Shown piece by piece: positions 15,886-22,399 of a DNA stretch of 29,186 nt. This stretch comes from an uncultured Oscillospiraceae bacterium (GTDB taxonomy: Bacteria > Bacillota > Clostridia > Oscillospirales > Oscillospiraceae). Numbering within the stretch: the first letter of the stretch is position 1; each line of letters opens with the position of its first letter. The translations under genes and the position numbers were made by a program. The notes under the pieces were generated by a model. That model was given only the letters and a program-made list of their open reading frames with translations, was not told the DNA's origin and searched no databases. The DNA is taken from assembly GCA_900756575.1 (NCBI GenBank), contig CAAEKQ010000125.1:1-29186 (forward strand). The letters are read 5' to 3'.

Positions 15886-16209
15886 TTACACCTCCAAAAC
15901 CGTTAAATGGTGGGGATTTTCACAGGAAAGCTCACGCAGAAACGTTTCCATTCCCAAAAGCACAGCCTGACAGCTCTGCTCGTTTTCACAGCGGGAAGGA
16001 AGCCGCAGCGTGATGGTTGCGGTTTTTTCGTGGACGGAGACCTCCGCCCCGGCATGAAGCACGTCGTTGATGGTGCATTCCGCAAAACGCACCGCCGAAG
16101 TGACTGCGGCACAGACAATGTCTTCCCCAGCCTCGGCATAGCCGCTGTGCCCCTGACAGGAAAATCCCAAAATCCTGCCTGCCCTGCGATCAAACCGAAT
16201 AGTAGTCAT
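15886..16209 (-). CDS. prp: Ribosomal-processing cysteine protease Prp
   Basis: This is a small (107 aa) cysteine protease of the former YsxB/DUF464 family that cleaves the N-terminal extension of L27. The catalytic dyad is visible as H21 in CQGHSGYAEAGEDIVCAAV and C33 in the same segment, with the expected spacing. Its ATG overlaps the rplU stop by one base (TAATG), indicating coupled translation. It lies between rplU and rpmA, the standard arrangement. Neighbouring rpmA carries the matching target sequence, which supports the assignment. Confidence 0.95.
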   Translation of the reverse strand: MTTIRFDRRAGRILGFSCQGHSGYAEAGEDIVCAAVTSAVRFAECTINDVLHAGAEVSVHEKTATITLRLPSRCENEQSCQAVLLGMETFLRELSCENPHHLTVLEV

Positions 16210-16520
16210 TAGACGGAGATCTTCTCGATCTGGACTGCGGTGTAGGGCTGACGATGGCCCTTCTTGGAAGCGGAGCCCTTCTTGGGACGATACTTGAAGA
16301 CGGTGATCTTCTTGCCCTTGCCGTTGCGAACGACCTTAGCCTCGACCTTAGCGCCCTCGATTGCGGGGGTACCAAACTTGCTGTTCTCGCCGTCAACGAT
16401 TGCCAGAACCTGATCGAATACCACGGCCTCACCAGCCTCGGCGTTCAGCTTCTCGATATAGACCAGCTGACCCTCAGTCACGTTGTACTGCTTGCCACCG
16501 GTAACAATGATTGCCTGCAT
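16209..16520 (-). CDS. rplU: 50S ribosomal protein L21
   Basis: This is 103 aa from ATG 16520. The sequence MQAIIVTGGKQYNV matches the canonical L21 N-terminus, and KKGHRQPYTAVQIEKI ends the protein, so the length is normal. The open frame continues upstream to an ATG at 16580 that has its own GAGG at 7-nt spacing, which would add 20 residues absent from known L21. The shorter form is preferred by homology. It is the first gene of rplU-prp-rpmA and is preceded by a consensus promoter and a roughly 80-nt leader. Confidence 0.95.
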   Translation of the reverse strand: MQAIIVTGGKQYNVTEGQLVYIEKLNAEAGEAVVFDQVLAIVDGENSKFGTPAIEGAKVEAKVVRNGKGKKITVFKYRPKKGSASKKGHRQPYTAVQIEKISV

Positions 16521-16602
16521 GTGCTTTGCACCTGCCTTTACATTAGACTCGCTCTTGAGGTGATACCTGAAAAAGGGCATACTTAGACCTCTTTAATGCG
16601 GC
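16521..16602 (-). promoter_or_regulatory. rplU 5' leader with hairpin at the ribosome-binding site
   Basis: The transcript from the promoter at 16609-16637 should begin near 16602. The last 11 nt before the rplU ATG (16521-16531) form GTGC-AAA-GCAC. The AGGTG ribosome site (16529-16533) partly lies in the stem. This position suits translational feedback by a ribosomal protein, as known for L21 leaders, but I cannot match it to a described motif. Confidence 0.5.
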
Positions 16603-16608
16603 TTGACG

Positions 16609-16637
16609 ATTATACCACTTTGGGCGCAGCTTGTCAA
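16609..16637 (-). promoter_or_regulatory. Promoter of rplU-prp-rpmA
   Basis: On the minus strand a consensus TTGACA (16632-16637), a 17-nt spacer and a consensus TATAAT (16609-16614) precede rplU. A 14-nt perfect palindrome (AAAATCCGGATTTT, 16642-16655) lies directly upstream of the -35 box. Confidence 0.9.
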
Positions 16638-16665
16638 CCGGAAAATCCGGATTTTTCTTCCGTTT

Positions 16666-17064
16666 TTACGTTTCTTCCGCCCAATCCTCGTCGTAATCAT
16701 CATCGTCGTCATGGACATGCTCCTCCCCCATGACCTCGCCAACCCGCATCCGCCGCTGGATCTTCATATTCTCCACGGCCTGATGGATGATCTCCTTGGT
16801 CTCCCGAGGATGCTTGACGTTTTTCAGCTCCAGCACCGGGCAGGAGCGGTCCGAGGACTGGATGGTCACGGTGCCCACGCCAAAGATTCGCTGACCCAGG
16901 GTGATTCGCAGAGAAAGATCCCGAACCCGATATAGCAAAATCTCCTCGCACTGGGTGGTCAAAAGCCCTGTTTCCACAAATAGCCGATCCTCGCCGAGGG
17001 CATAGCGGGTAAAGGACAGGGGCAGGCCCAGTCTTCTCCGGCGGTCACTCCATAGATATTCCAT
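16666..17064 (-). CDS. PH-domain (bPH2-like) protein with acidic tail
   Basis: This protein of about 132 aa has the pattern of a bacterial PH domain (YdbS/DUF304 type): TRYALGEDRLFVETGLLTT, then an EEILLYRVRDLSLRITLGQRIFGVGTV segment. The strand-rich core spans about residues 18-85. The C-terminus is highly acidic (DDDDDYDEDWAEE) after a short helix. There is no membrane span. ATG 17064 is favoured because it lies 8 nt from GGAGG, whereas ATG 17070 is only 2 nt away. It overlaps the end of the glycosyltransferase gene by 20 nt, so the two are probably translated together. Its function is unknown. Confidence 0.75.
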   Translation of the reverse strand: MEYLWSDRRRRLGLPLSFTRYALGEDRLFVETGLLTTQCEEILLYRVRDLSLRITLGQRIFGVGTVTIQSSDRSCPVLELKNVKHPRETKEIIHQAVENMKIQRRMRVGEVMGEEHVHDDDDDYDEDWAEET

Positions 17065-18388
17065 ATTCATTTCCTCCCGTTTGGGTTTTCGTTTTTAAGC
17101 TCATCATCAGCTGCCAAAGCAGATATAATAGCAGCACCCCATAAATCGCCGCCACCAGCCTGAGGGACAAAATCGGTGCGCCGCCGAATAAATACTGGCT
17201 GTACACCAAAAATCCGCCGGTCATCAGAATTTCCGGCACCGCGATTTTCCTGGGATACATCGCGCCGTACACCAGCGACAGCAGCTCCGCAAAATAAAAA
17301 TACCGCTCATGCATCCGGGGCAGCAGCCAGGGGATCATCAGGGAAAATACCAGTCCCAGCAGCAAAAGCCCCCGGTCATCCAGCCGTTCTCCATGCCACA
17401 GGGCCAGAAGCAGCAGGCCCAGGCTCAGGCTCATGGCGATAAGCACCGGCGCACTGGCCATATTGGAAAAGTAGTTGTTGTCAATGAGGCTCCAGAACGA
17501 CGGCGCGTTCAGGCTGAGATAGGGATACGACTGAGTCTGGCTAAAATAGATGGAGAACGTATTGGAAAGGCTTCGTCCCACCAGCAGCGCCGGAAGACTT
17601 GCCCCCACGAATCCCGCCGGGAAGGCCCATACGTCTTTGAGCCGGATTTTCCCGCCTCCCAGCAGCACCGCCGCCATGGGCAGCAGGAACACCGCCTGTA
17701 ATTTGAAGCTCAGACTCAGGGCAAACAGCAAATAGCAGGTTTTCGAGCGCTTTTGCAGTCCCGCATACAGCGCCCAAAGCCCCAGCGCACCATACACGCT
17801 GTCACACTGGCCCCAATAGCCGCTATTGAGCCATGTAGTGGGGCAAAACAGCGCCGCAAGGAATGCCATCAGGGCCGCGCCATCCTTTTTCGTTAAACCT
17901 CGCACCAGCGCCGCCACCGCCAGTGCCGACGCCACATCTGCCAGTATGGAAAACAGCTTGATTCCATAGAGATCCCGTATGGGCAGCCGTGAAATCGCCA
18001 GCAGCAGATAGAGATAGGGCATATTGTAGTCACCAATGGGGGTGGATAGCGCCTCCCGCACGGTCATGCCCTTCATGGTCGCCACCCACTGGGACAAAAA
18101 CGTGTTATAATCCGGCGACATATAGTTCAGCAGCGCCATCCGCAGGCACAGGCCCAACAAAAGCATCAGCAGGCCCAGGGCAGTATACTCCACCTTGCCC
18201 AGCAAATCCCATTTCAGCAGCACCGCCGCCCCTGCACCCCAAATGACCAGGGTACACAGCAGCAGGGCCATTTTCTGCCCGATGGTGGCCGTCAGCCCAT
18301 TCAGCGCCAGCACCATTCCCAGCACCACGCCCATAGCCCCGGCCAGCAGGGAGATTCCAATACACAGCCTTTTGCGGCTTGTTTCCAT
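17045..18388 (-). CDS. Polytopic GT-C-type glycosyltransferase-like membrane protein
   Basis: This 447-aa protein is almost wholly hydrophobic, with about ten or more membrane helices. The segment NSGYWGQCDSVYGALGLWAL (about residues 189-208) matches the WGQxD-type motif of polyprenol-phosphate-dependent mannosyl/glucosyltransferases of the GT-C fold, as does the extracytoplasmic loop SPDYNTFLSQW after the second helix pair. LPRMHERYFY near residue 355 is another familiar piece of such enzymes. It probably moves a sugar from a lipid carrier to an extracytoplasmic acceptor, which cannot be named. ATG 18388 has GAGGTGA at 7 nt. It follows the 103-aa membrane protein by 12 nt. Confidence 0.75.
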   Translation of the reverse strand: METSRKRLCIGISLLAGAMGVVLGMVLALNGLTATIGQKMALLLCTLVIWGAGAAVLLKWDLLGKVEYTALGLLMLLLGLCLRMALLNYMSPDYNTFLSQWVATMKGMTVREALSTPIGDYNMPYLYLLLAISRLPIRDLYGIKLFSILADVASALAVAALVRGLTKKDGAALMAFLAALFCPTTWLNSGYWGQCDSVYGALGLWALYAGLQKRSKTCYLLFALSLSFKLQAVFLLPMAAVLLGGGKIRLKDVWAFPAGFVGASLPALLVGRSLSNTFSIYFSQTQSYPYLSLNAPSFWSLIDNNYFSNMASAPVLIAMSLSLGLLLLALWHGERLDDRGLLLLGLVFSLMIPWLLPRMHERYFYFAELLSLVYGAMYPRKIAVPEILMTGGFLVYSQYLFGGAPILSLRLVAAIYGVLLLYLLWQLMMSLKTKTQTGGNEYGISME

Positions 18389-18400
18389 CAAAGGTTCACC

Positions 18401-18712
18401 TCAACTGTTCAAATTGCGATTCCGCCGGACAGACAACAGCTTGCCCGCCAGCATACTCAGGATCAGAACCGGCATCAGCGCCGCAGCACCCATACCCATC
18501 ACAGCCAGGTACATGGTTTGGCTGCCCTCGATCCAGACGCCCAGTCCATAGATCACGGCGCAGCTCAGGCCGAACACGCCGAGCTTTTTCCATTCCCAGC
18601 CCCAGCCGATCCACAGCCCCAGGAGCAGCGCCAGTACCGCGCCGATGATTCCCTCGAAATTATTCCAGCCGCTCAGCAGCGGAAACAGCCGATCTACTAT
18701 ATTACTTAGCAT
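18401..18712 (-). CDS. Small three-helix membrane protein of unknown function
   Basis: This protein has 103 aa. Three hydrophobic spans are visible at about residues 21-40 (IIGAVLALLLGLWIGWGW), 44-61 and 67-91, with a basic tail (KLLSVRRNRN). I do not recognise the family. ATG 18712 has GGAGGG at 8 nt. The longer frame upstream crosses the promoter and is rejected. It is the first gene of the cluster that continues with the GT-C-like enzyme and the PH-domain protein, so a role in the same envelope process is possible. Confidence 0.7.
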   Translation of the reverse strand: MLSNIVDRLFPLLSGWNNFEGIIGAVLALLLGLWIGWGWEWKKLGVFGLSCAVIYGLGVWIEGSQTMYLAVMGMGAAALMPVLILSMLAGKLLSVRRNRNLNS

Positions 18713-18742
18713 CTTGTCGCCCTCCTCGGATGAATTTCCACC

Positions 18743-18771
18743 ATTATACATCATCCCGGCCCGTCTGGCAA
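18743..18771 (-). promoter_or_regulatory. Promoter of the small membrane protein/GT-C cluster
   Basis: On the minus strand TTGCCA (18766-18771), a 17-nt spacer and TATAAT (18743-18748) lie about 30 nt upstream of the start at 18712, just after the ilvD terminator. Confidence 0.8.
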
Positions 18772-18790
18772 TCCTTATCTGTAGATGCGC

Positions 18791-18820
18791 AAAAACGCCG
18801 CCCCGAAATTGGAACGGCGT
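18791..18820 (-). terminator. Intrinsic terminator after ilvD
   Basis: On the minus strand the 10-bp stem ACGCCGTTCC/GGGGCGGCGT (18811-18820 with 18795-18804, two G-T pairs, 6-nt loop) is followed by TTTTTG. It starts 18 nt after the ilvD stop and closes the ilv operon. Confidence 0.85.
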
Positions 18821-18838
18821 AAATTGCACTAGATTGTA

Positions 18839-20506
18839 TCAAAGACTAAGGACTGCACCCTTGTCAGCGGAAGTGACCATCTTGGCATAGCGGGCCAGAT
18901 AGCCGGTCTTCACCTTGGGCTCAGGCATCACAAGGTTCTTCTTGCGCTCTGCCAGAACGTCATCGGAGACCTCCAGGGTGATCTCGTGGTTGGGGATATC
19001 AATGGAGATGATATCGCCCTCCTCCACCAGACCGATGGTGCCGCCGGAAGCAGCCTCAGGGGACACATGACCGATGGCAGCGCCGCGGGTGGCACCGGAG
19101 AACCGTCCGTCGGTAATCAGCGCCACGCTCTCGCCCAGACCCATGCCGCAGATGGCAGAGGTGGGGTTCAGCATCTCGCGCATACCGGGGCCGCCCTTGG
19201 GTCCCTCATAGCGGATAACCACCACGTCGCCGGGCTTGATGCCGCCGGCATAGATCACCGCAATAGCCTCCTCCTCGGAGTTGAACACCCGGGCGGGGCC
19301 GGAATGCTTCATCATCTCGGGAGCCACGGCAGACTGCTTGACCACGCAGCCGTCGGGAGCCAGGTTGCCAAACAGCACCGCAATGCCGCCGGTAGCGAGA
19401 TAAGGATTGTCGATGGGGCGAATGGTGTCGTGATCCAGATTTTCCGCGTCCTTGATGTTCTCGGCCACGGTCTTGCCGGTGCAGGTGATCAGATCGGTCT
19501 TAATGAGTCCGGCGTCGGCCAGCTCCTTCATGACCGCATACACGCCGCCAGCCCGCTCCAGATCCTCCATAAAGGTGGGGCCTGCGGGGGCCAGATGACA
19601 CAGGTTGGGCGTGCGGGCGTTGAAGTCGTTCACATGGGCAAGATCAATGTCGATGCCGCATTCATGGGCAATAGCGGGCAGATGCAGCATGGTGTTGGTA
19701 GAGCAGCCAAGGGCCATGTCTACGATCTCGGCATTGTTGAAGGCATCCTCGGTCATAATATCCCGTGGACGGATGTTCTGCCGATACAACTCCATGACCT
19801 GCATACCGGCCTGCTTTGCAAGACGCAGCCGGGCGGAATACACGGCGGGAATGGTGCCGTTGCCCCGAAGGCCCATGCCGATGGCCTCGGTGAGACAGTT
19901 CATGGAGTTGGCGGTGTACATGCCGGAGCAGGAGCCGCAGGAGGGGCACGCATTCATTACGTATTCCTCCACGCCGTTCTCGTCCAGCGTGCCCGCATGA
20001 TAAGCGCCCACAGCCTCAAACATATCGCTGAGGCAGGTTCTTCTGCCGTCGGACAAATGACCGGCCGGCATGGGGCCGCCGGAGACGAAGATGGTGGGAA
20101 CGTTGATTCTTGCCGCAGCCATCAGCAGACCGGGCACATTTTTATCGCAGTTGGGAATCATGACCAGCGCGTCGAACTGATGGGCAATGGCCATGGCCTC
20201 GGTGGAATCGCAGATCAGGTCACGGCTCACCAGAGAGTACTTCATGCCGATGTGGCCCATGGCGATGCCGTCGCAGACCGCAATGGCCGGGAACTCAACA
20301 GGGGTGCCACCTGCCATCCGAACGCCCGCCTTGACTGCTTCGGCGATCTTGTCCAGGTTCATGTGGCCGGGGACGATCTCATTATAGGAGCAGACAATGC
20401 CAACCAGCGGCCGATCCGTCTCCTCCTTGGTATAACCCAGTGCGGCGAACAGCGACCGGTTGGGGGCACGATCCACGCCCTGGGTAACGTTGGCGGAAAG
20501 TTTCAT
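18839..20506 (-). CDS. ilvD: Dihydroxy-acid dehydratase
   Basis: IlvD dehydrates 2,3-dihydroxy-isovalerate and 2,3-dihydroxy-3-methylvalerate to the 2-keto acids of valine and isoleucine. The protein has 555 aa. The signature NCDKNVPGLLMA (residues 119-130, cysteine 120) and ACPSCGSCSGMYTANSMNC (cysteine 193 in GSC) are present. At the position where [2Fe-2S] dehydratases carry a first cluster cysteine (PCN), this protein has VPGH (residues 46-49), as in the E. coli enzyme, suggesting an oxygen-labile [4Fe-4S] form. That is an inference. ATG 20506 follows AAAGGAGG at 7 nt. It is the last ilv gene, set off from ilvC by 317 nt that contain a repeat element and a terminator. Confidence 0.97.
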   Translation of the reverse strand: MKLSANVTQGVDRAPNRSLFAALGYTKEETDRPLVGIVCSYNEIVPGHMNLDKIAEAVKAGVRMAGGTPVEFPAIAVCDGIAMGHIGMKYSLVSRDLICDSTEAMAIAHQFDALVMIPNCDKNVPGLLMAAARINVPTIFVSGGPMPAGHLSDGRRTCLSDMFEAVGAYHAGTLDENGVEEYVMNACPSCGSCSGMYTANSMNCLTEAIGMGLRGNGTIPAVYSARLRLAKQAGMQVMELYRQNIRPRDIMTEDAFNNAEIVDMALGCSTNTMLHLPAIAHECGIDIDLAHVNDFNARTPNLCHLAPAGPTFMEDLERAGGVYAVMKELADAGLIKTDLITCTGKTVAENIKDAENLDHDTIRPIDNPYLATGGIAVLFGNLAPDGCVVKQSAVAPEMMKHSGPARVFNSEEEAIAVIYAGGIKPGDVVVIRYEGPKGGPGMREMLNPTSAICGMGLGESVALITDGRFSGATRGAAIGHVSPEAASGGTIGLVEEGDIISIDIPNHEITLEVSDDVLAERKKNLVMPEPKVKTGYLARYAKMVTSADKGAVLSL

Positions 20507-20530
20507 AGGATATCCTCCTTTAATAAAGTG

Positions 20531-20596
20531 AAAAAAGGGGGAGGCAGCACTCTGCCTCCCCCAAGGATTTCTGTCTGCTGCCGGGAGCATTCAGAG
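20531..20596 (-). promoter_or_regulatory. Terminator/putative attenuator immediately before ilvD
   Basis: On the minus strand a perfect 11-bp stem (GGGGGAGGCAG/CTGCCTCCCCC, 20552-20562 with 20537-20547, 4-nt loop) is followed by TTTTTT (20531-20536), a strong intrinsic terminator. The ilvD ATG is only 25 nt beyond it. Upstream, CTCUG (20592-20596) and CTCCC (20583-20587) can pair with CAGAG (20550-20554) and GGGAG (20556-20560) of the terminator, forming a competing helix. No start codon with a ribosome site and no regulatory-codon-rich leader peptide is seen. The terminator is certain in appearance; the switch is a hypothesis. Confidence 0.7.
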
Positions 20597-20694
20597 GAGA
20601 ACCCATATCAAAATTCAGCTTCACACAATTTACGTACAATCTCCTGTTTATCGTCTATCGACAATACCAGGGAATTTCAGTGCGCAGATGGCGC

Positions 20695-20823
20695 AGAGAT
20701 TTTTTCGCCAGCCAAGCCAAAAGCCCGCAGGAATACTTTGTGTATTTCAAGGGATTGCGGCGCAGGATGGCGGAAAAAGATCAAGCCAGATGTGTGCTGC
20801 AAATTTCATGGTGTTGTCGAAAA
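20695..20823 (-). repeat. Intergenic repeat element, copy 1 (after ilvC)
   Basis: This is one of two related elements in the window. It shares with copy 2 (24169-24299) a 26-nt identical core (20726-20751), the left edge AGAGATTTT (20695-20703) and the right edge GGTGTTGTC (20810-20818). The intervals between these landmarks (31 and 84 nt) are the same in both copies. The rest is partly similar. It ends exactly at the ilvC stop codon. Confidence 0.8.
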
Positions 20824-21852
20824 TCAGTTAGATGCGCTGTCCAGGCCCTTATCGCCGTTGTCGCCATCCTTCCAGAGCATGTTGTTCCGCAGCTCAGCGC
20901 CCACAACCTCCATGGGATGCTTGGCCAGCTGGTCACGCTTGGAGTTGAAGAAGGAACGGCCGTTCTTGTTCTCGGCGATCCACTTGCTTGCAAAGGTACC
21001 GTCCTGAATGTCGGACAGAACTGCGCGCATATTGGCCTTAATGAGGTCATGAGGCAGCACACGGGGGCCGGAAACATACTCGCCAAACTCAGCGGTATCG
21101 GAGATGGAGTAGTTCATGGCTGCCACGCCGCCCTTGTTGATGAGGTCAACGATCAGCTTCATCTCGTGGATGCACTCGAAGTAAGCATTCTCGGGCTCAT
21201 AACCGGCCTCAACCAGGGTCTCGAAGCCGCACTGCATCAGATCAACTACACCGCCGCACAGAACGGTCTGCTCGCCAAACAGGTCGGTCTCGGTCTCGTC
21301 ATGCATGGTGGTCTCCATGACACCGGCACGAGCACCGCCGATGCCGGCGATGTAAGCCAGTGCAATCTGCAGGCAGTTGCCGGTGGCATCCTGCTCGACT
21401 GCAACCAGGCAGGGAACGCCCTTGCCGTTGACATACAGGCCGCGAACGGTGTGGCCGGGGCCCTTGGGAGCAGCCATGAATACGTCTACGTCTGCAGGGG
21501 GTACGATCTGCTTGTAGCGGATGTTGAAGCCATGCGCAAATGCAATGGCCTTGCCTGCGGACAGGTTGGGTCCGATGTGCTCCTTGTAGATGTCGGCAGC
21601 GCGCTCGTCGTTGACCAGGATCATGATGATGTCAGCAGCCTTGGTAGCCTCAGCAACGGACATCACGGTAAAGCCGTCCTCGGTTGCCTTGTCCCAGGAC
21701 TTTCCATGACGCAGACCGACAACGACATCGCAGCCGGAATCTCTGAGGTTCTGTGCATGGGCATGACCCTGGGAGCCGTAGCCGATGACAGCGATTTTCT
21801 TACCGTTCAGGACGCTGAGGTCGCAGTCCTTCTCATAATACATTTTTGCCAT
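20824..21852 (-). CDS. ilvC: Ketol-acid reductoisomerase (class I)
   Basis: IlvC converts acetolactate or acetohydroxybutyrate to the dihydroxy acids by an Mg2+-dependent alkyl shift and NAD(P)H reduction. The protein has 342 aa, class I length. The Rossmann motif GYGSQGHAHAQNLRDSG is at about residues 24-40, the cofactor-selecting loop reads GLRHGKSWDKA, and the metal ligands lie in HDETETDLFGEQ. ATG 21852 has GGAGG at 9 nt and gives MAKMYYEKD, the usual start. It overlaps the end of ilvN2 by 20 nt, so translation is likely coupled. The stop borders repeat copy 1. Confidence 0.97.
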   Translation of the reverse strand: MAKMYYEKDCDLSVLNGKKIAVIGYGSQGHAHAQNLRDSGCDVVVGLRHGKSWDKATEDGFTVMSVAEATKAADIIMILVNDERAADIYKEHIGPNLSAGKAIAFAHGFNIRYKQIVPPADVDVFMAAPKGPGHTVRGLYVNGKGVPCLVAVEQDATGNCLQIALAYIAGIGGARAGVMETTMHDETETDLFGEQTVLCGGVVDLMQCGFETLVEAGYEPENAYFECIHEMKLIVDLINKGGVAAMNYSISDTAEFGEYVSGPRVLPHDLIKANMRAVLSDIQDGTFASKWIAENKNGRSFFNSKRDQLAKHPMEVVGAELRNNMLWKDGDNGDKGLDSASN

Positions 21853-22387
21853 AATTATATTCCTCCTTGAGTTTGTTCTGGTCATATATTGTTTTTCGTC
21901 CTCTTTCAAGGGCAACCATGCCGGTTCGGGCCGTTTCCAAGATTCCGTAGTCATCCAGAAGCTTCAGGATGGCTTTGATCTTTTCCGCTGCGCCGACAAC
22001 GGCAATGATCAGCGTAGATTGTCCAAAGTCCACGATATTGCCGCGGAACACATTGGTGATTTGAATGATGTCCTCCCGGGCATCGCGGGTCTCCGCCTTC
22101 ACCTTAATGAGCACCAGCTCCCGCTGAATGGAGGTTTCGCCCTCCAACACATCCACGGAGATCACCAGCAGGAGCTTACTGAGCTGCGTGGCGATCTGGT
22201 GCACGGTCACTTCGTCCACAATGGTCACCACGGAAATTCTTGTGGTGCCCTCCCCCAGCCCGGGGCCGGAGCAGATGGATTCAATGTTGTAGCCCTTCCG
22301 GGAAAACAGTCGGGCAACCTGGCTCAGGACGCCTGGGGTATCCTCCACCAGTACCGACAGGGTGTATGCTTTCTTTTCGGTATTCAT
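21833..22387 (-). CDS. ilvN: Acetolactate synthase small subunit (second pair)
   Basis: This is a regulatory subunit of acetohydroxyacid synthase, 184 aa. An N-terminal ACT domain (TLSVLVEDTPGVLSQVARLFSRKGYNIESI, residues 8-37) binds the feedback effector, classically valine. A C-terminal domain about 80 residues long follows (ELVLIKVKAETRDAREDIIQI). ATG 22387 follows AAGGAGGTG. It begins 12 nt after ilvB2 and overlaps ilvC. It is about 23 residues longer than the other small subunit in this operon, mainly at the C-terminus (GRKTIYDQNKLKEEYNYG). Confidence 0.94.
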   Translation of the reverse strand: MNTEKKAYTLSVLVEDTPGVLSQVARLFSRKGYNIESICSGPGLGEGTTRISVVTIVDEVTVHQIATQLSKLLLVISVDVLEGETSIQRELVLIKVKAETRDAREDIIQITNVFRGNIVDFGQSTLIIAVVGAAEKIKAILKLLDDYGILETARTGMVALERGRKTIYDQNKLKEEYNYGKNVL

Positions 22388-22399
22388 GGGCGCACCTCC

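Noticed and set aside
20750..20812. Leader peptide for ilvD (minus strand, about 20 codons starting near 20812)
   Set aside because: The ATG has no ribosome-binding site, the peptide is not enriched in Ile, Leu or Val codons, and the frame is not kept in repeat copy 2.
20690..20825. Protein-coding reading of repeat copy 1 on the plus strand (contains QEYFVYFK)
   Set aside because: The same short peptide appears in copy 2, but the frame soon stops there and the surrounding residues differ. Conservation follows nucleotide landmarks, not a protein.
18986..21007. 673-codon open frame on the plus strand
   Set aside because: It is antisense to ilvD and part of ilvC. The composition is typical of a shadow frame, and no ribosome site or motif supports it.
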